A stretch of 64,000 nucleotides of DNA from Candidatus Vicinibacter affinis. GTDB taxonomy: Bacteria; Bacteroidota; Bacteroidia; Chitinophagales; Saprospiraceae. This document shows, one piece after another, positions 61,218 through 64,000 of this stretch (its first letter is position 1; every line of letters begins with the position of its first letter). Both the position numbers and the translations under genes were made by a program. Location: assembly GCA_016714365.1 (NCBI GenBank), contig JADJNH010000005.1, positions 1 through 64,000 of the forward strand, written 5' to 3'. Below the pieces are notes generated by a model. It did not search any database. It worked only from the letters and a program-made list of their open reading frames with translations, and was not told the origin of the DNA.

Positions 61218-62126
61218 CTATCCGCCCAGTGCAGCCGCTCCGCCAACGATTTCGGAAAGCTCCTTCGTGATGGCCTCCTGACGTGCTTTGTTGTAATTGA
61301 TTTTCAATTCACCCAACATGGCTTCAGCATTTTCAGATGCCTTGTCCATGGCTGTCATCCTTGCTCCCAATTCTGAAGCAAGATTGTCCAGTGTACATTT
61401 AAATAGTTGCGATTGCAGAATGGATGGAATCAATTCCTGCAATAATTCTCCTTGCGCAGGTTCAAATAGAAAATCAGGAACCACTTTGTCGGTTGGCGTT
61501 CCTGCAACAGGTGGAGCAGCAATTACTTTTGGAACCGGCAAATATTGTTCTACTTCCGGAAACTGAGTCGCGGCATTTTTAAATCTTCCGTAAAAGATTT
61601 CTACCTGATCCACTTTTCCGGTTTTAAAATCTGACATGATGCCATCGGCAATACCAGCAATTTTTTCAAAACTCAATCCTGAAAATGCCCCCACATGATC
61701 GCTGTTGATGGGACATTGTGGATACCTTCTTCTAAAATATTCAAAACCCTTTTTTCCAATAAAAAGAAAACTCAATTTTCCTTCTTTGGCCTGGGTGCTG
61801 TATTGCTCATTGATTTGTTTGGTCGCAAGCTTGATGATGTTGGTGTTGAAAGCACCGCAAAGTCCACGATCAGAAGTAATGACAACCATCAGTGGATTCT
61901 TTTTTTCAGTAGCCCTTGCAAAAGCCTCCGCACCCTGTCCATCAGAAAAACTCATGATGTTTTTCATCATGGCATTTAACTTATTGGCATAAGGACGCAT
62001 CTGCACAATAGCCTGCTGGGCTCTGCGCAATTTAGCAGCCGATACCATCTTCATCGCTTTGGTAATCTGCTGAGTCGATATCACCGACTTTATCCTGTTA
62101 CGTACCTCTTTTAAATTTGCGGCCAT
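61218..62126 (-). CDS. atpG: ATP synthase F1 gamma subunit
   Basis: 302 residues. The N-terminal coiled coil has LKEVRNRIKSVISTQQITKA and MKMVSAAKLRRAQQAI, the conserved core VVITSDRGLCGAFNTNIIKL, and the C-terminal coil NAEAMLGELKINYNKARQEA with ITKELSEIVGGAAAL. It is the rotor shaft of F1. The insertion around VIAAPPVAGTPTDKVVPDFL is usual in Bacteroidota. It is normally immediately behind atpA. Here another gene and repeats intervene. Confidence 0.93.
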   Translation of the reverse strand: MAANLKEVRNRIKSVISTQQITKAMKMVSAAKLRRAQQAIVQMRPYANKLNAMMKNIMSFSDGQGAEAFARATEKKNPLMVVITSDRGLCGAFNTNIIKLATKQINEQYSTQAKEGKLSFLFIGKKGFEYFRRRYPQCPINSDHVGAFSGLSFEKIAGIADGIMSDFKTGKVDQVEIFYGRFKNAATQFPEVEQYLPVPKVIAAPPVAGTPTDKVVPDFLFEPAQGELLQELIPSILQSQLFKCTLDNLASELGARMTAMDKASENAEAMLGELKINYNKARQEAITKELSEIVGGAAALGG

Positions 62127-62256
62127 AATTTTAATTTATAATTAGAGAATTAGAGAATGTGAAAATTAGAGAAATGGAGAAGGCGTAACTAAATCTATTA
62201 GGCGTAAGTAAACTAGATCTAACATCAACTTTGGAAGTGTACTAGCTCGGAAACTT

Positions 62257-62607
62257 TCATTTCTTTTTCAAGCTACCTAGAATTGCATTTAGAATTTTTC
62301 TGATATCCTCCAGTTCATTGTTTAGGCTGTTACAATCCGGATAGCTCAGAGAATTTTGGCACAATTTGAACCAATAAATTGTTTCATTCAATTCTTTTGA
62401 AGCCAATTTCATTTTATGAATAAAATCAGCTTTGCTCTCCGCATCTTGTGCTTCCGAAATATTTGCACCTATTGAAGTTCCTGATCTCAGCAGTTGATTT
62501 GCAATTACAAATTTTCTGTCTTTCTCCAGAATTTCAACATACTCTATCAATTTCAATGAAAATAATACTGACTTTTCAAGTATTACATTATTTCCAGAAT
62601 CTCTCAT
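62257..62607 (-). CDS. Four-helix bundle protein (23S rRNA IVP-like)
   Basis: 116 residues: SVLFSLKLIEYVEILEKDRK, FVIANQLLRSGTSIGANISE, AQDAESKADFIHKMKLASKE and WFKLCQNSLSYPDCNSLNNE. This is the S23/four-helix-bundle family with its RSGTSIGANI core. Members often appear singly between operon genes in Bacteroidota and inside 23S intervening sequences; the function is not settled. It sits between atpA and atpG with AATTAGAGAA-type repeats on both sides, as if inserted as a unit. Confidence 0.85.
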   Translation of the reverse strand: MRDSGNNVILEKSVLFSLKLIEYVEILEKDRKFVIANQLLRSGTSIGANISEAQDAESKADFIHKMKLASKELNETIYWFKLCQNSLSYPDCNSLNNELEDIRKILNAILGSLKKK

Positions 62608-62689
62608 TCTGCATATTTTAGGGTGTTAAAAATGTTATTAATATATTGCTCTATTCGCTCTCAAATCAAAACTCCCTCATTCCCCAATT

Positions 62690-62845
62690 CTCTCATCCTC
62701 TAATTCCCAAATTCTCCAATTAGCCGCTTTCGCGGTTCCTTCACTTATCGTGCTGTCGCATGATACTCTACTGAAGCATAGATCGTTCAGTCATCTCTAA
62801 TTCCCCAATTCTCACATTCTCTAATTCTCTAATTCCCCAATTACT
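62690..62845. repeat. Multi-hairpin intergenic repeat (inverse copy)
   Basis: CCGC-tttc-GCGG, a diverged GTGCTGTCGCATGA and TACTGAAGCA module, and CTAATTCCCCAATTCTC strings. These are the reverse-complement modules of the 55380-55612 repeat. It fills the gap between atpA and the four-helix-bundle gene. Confidence 0.65.
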
Positions 62846-64000
62846 TCAACTTCATCTCCCCGGCCATCTTCTTTAGAATGGCGAGGTCTGCATCATCCAG
62901 TTTTCCTTTTCTGAAATTCTCAAGAATTTCCGGATGTTTTTGGTCAAGTTCGGTATAGAGCAATGTTTCAAAATCTTTTACTCTTTCCACCGGAATATCT
63001 TTTAGCAAATTGTTCGTTCCAAGGTAAATCAGCGCCACTTGTTTTTCTACAGTAACCGGTGAATATTGTGGTTGTTTCAATACTTCCACATTGCGCTTTC
63101 CTTTGTCAAGTACAGCTTTTGTAGCGGCATCCAAATCAGAGCCAAATTTAGAAAAAGCTTCCAGTTCGCGATATTGCGCCTGATCGAGTTTCAGGGTTCC
63201 GGATACTTTTTTCATGGATTTGATCTGAGCATTACCACCCACCCTGGATACAGAGATACCCACGTTGATGGCAGGTCTGATACCCGCATTGAAGAGGTTT
63301 GATTCCAGGAATATCTGTCCGTCGGTGATCGAGATTACGTTGGTAGGAATGTAGGCAGAAACGTCACCCGCCTGTGTTTCGATAATGGGTAAGGCGGTCA
63401 AAGATCCTCCACCTTTTACGATACCTGCATTCTTAAGTGAGTCTGGCAGGTCATTCATGGTTCGTGCTATCTCGTCGTTGTTGATCACTTTTGCAGCTCT
63501 TTCCAACAACCTGGAGTGTAGGTAAAATACGTCTCCCGGATAAGCCTCACGTCCCGGAGGTCTTCTAAGCAATAGAGATACTTCACGGTATGCTACGGCC
63601 TGTTTGCTGAGGTCATCATAAATAACCAATGCCGGACGGCCGGTGTCCCGGAAAAATTCTCCGATCGCGGCACCGGCAAACGGTGCAAAGAATTGCAAAG
63701 GAGCAGGATCAGCAGCAGAGGCTGAAACTATCGTAGTATAAGGCATTGCCCCATATTCTTCTAAAGTACGGGCAACTTTCGCTACCGTCGAAGATTTCTG
63801 TCCGGAAGCCACGTAGATGCAATAAACGGGTTCTCCACGGTCGTAGAATTCTTTTTGATTGATGATGGTGTCAATGGCGATGGCAGTTTTACCGGTTTGG
63901 CGGTCGCCAATGATCAATTCCCGCTGGCCACGACCAATCGGAATCATGGAGTCAATCGCTTTGATACCGGTTTGTAGTGGTTCATTTACCGGTTGACGGA
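62841..64000 (-). CDS. atpA: ATP synthase F1 alpha subunit, 5' part off window
   Basis: About 386 C-terminal residues are visible. The frame stays open through the right edge, so the Met at 63947 is internal. Walker A is GDRQTGKTAIAIDTIINQ. Then come VYCIYVASGQKSSTVAKVAR, PALVIYDDLSKQAVAYREVS with LLLRRPPGREAYPGD, the alpha-type ISITDGQIFLESNLFNAGIR, and SVSRVGGNAQ with the arginine-finger region. It is a non-catalytic nucleotide-binding subunit of the F1 head. Transcribed toward atpG with a 714-base gap holding a four-helix-bundle gene. Confidence 0.93.
   Translation of the reverse strand, partial: RQPVNEPLQTGIKAIDSMIPIGRGQRELIIGDRQTGKTAIAIDTIINQKEFYDRGEPVYCIYVASGQKSSTVAKVARTLEEYGAMPYTTIVSASAADPAPLQFFAPFAGAAIGEFFRDTGRPALVIYDDLSKQAVAYREVSLLLRRPPGREAYPGDVFYLHSRLLERAAKVINNDEIARTMNDLPDSLKNAGIVKGGGSLTALPIIETQAGDVSAYIPTNVISITDGQIFLESNLFNAGIRPAINVGISVSRVGGNAQIKSMKKVSGTLKLDQAQYRELEAFSKFGSDLDAATKAVLDKGKRNVEVLKQPQYSPVTVEKQVALIYLGTNNLLKDIPVERVKDFETLLYTELDQKHPEILENFRKGKLDDADLAILKKMAGEMKLK

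Noticed and set aside
1..64000. tRNA or rRNA genes
   Set aside because: I saw no cloverleaf-like or rRNA sequence on either strand by eye. A covariance search would be needed to exclude them fully.

Overview
The window looks like a Bacteroidota chromosome, probably near Saprospiraceae/Chitinophagales (inferred; no rRNA is present). The evidence is type IX secretion C-terminal domains, TAnnTTTG-type promoters (one with TTG-N19-TAnnTTTG), an UpxY-type NusG paralogue and a FISUMP-domain protein. Two parts differ in texture. Positions 1-44,000 are AT-rich, carry mostly minus-strand accessory genes and contain many single-base frameshifts. Positions 44,000-64,000 are housekeeping backbone with intact genes.

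The main feature is a 38 kb integron-like cassette array at about 6,025-43,993. Fourteen imperfect-palindromic sites of about 125-130 bp (called attC1-attC14, left to right) separate the genes. Read on the minus strand, each runs from a TAAC box to a CGTTA box, like integron attC sites. Their stem arms change sequence but keep pairing. The decisive observation is that the bases outside each site's TAAC box are complementary to the first bases of the same cassette, one whole cassette away, and generally not to the bases at the site's other end. That is the footprint left when circular cassettes integrate at G/TT. Most cargo genes point the same way with the site at their 3' end. One 690 bp cassette is present twice in tandem, apparently identical, with the duplication ends at the predicted crossover.

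The array ends at 43,993, 70 bp from a 365-residue tyrosine recombinase (44,063-45,160) that resembles IntI at its C-terminus but lacks the IntI-specific insertion. It is codirectional with the cassettes. Upstream of it is a NusG/UpxY-like antiterminator, which could help transcription run through the array. I read recombinase + attI-like junction + array + antiterminator as a candidate undescribed integron-like system.

Cargo, from the recombinase outward: BNR-like secreted protein; small hypothetical; helicase/GIY-YIG/SMC-ATPase module (7.7 kb); HNH nuclease; S41 protease; small secreted protein; two copies of a 164-residue protein; T9SS protein plus lipoprotein; type II R-M with controller; MmeI-like methylase/helicase/GIY-YIG plus AbiE toxin-antitoxin (8.2 kb); decayed glycosidase; LlaJI/McrBC-like R-M; small hypothetical. 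A second family of covarying hairpins (about 60-70 bp, conserved TCTTTT opposite AAATGTG) brackets exactly the four multigene defence cassettes. A fifth such hairpin lies at 5,786 beside an Rrf2-controlled, frameshifted respiratory cluster (cbb3-like ccoN/ccoO, truncated haemoglobin, tryptophan dioxygenase) that may be a further cassette running off the left edge.

Right of the recombinase: a TlpA-like oxidoreductase, FISUMP and T9SS proteins, a methyltransferase, asnS, a Skp-like protein, two Hsp20 genes, a TolC/RND/adaptor efflux operon, and atpG and atpA separated by a four-helix-bundle gene. Multi-hairpin and short AT repeats fill the gaps there.
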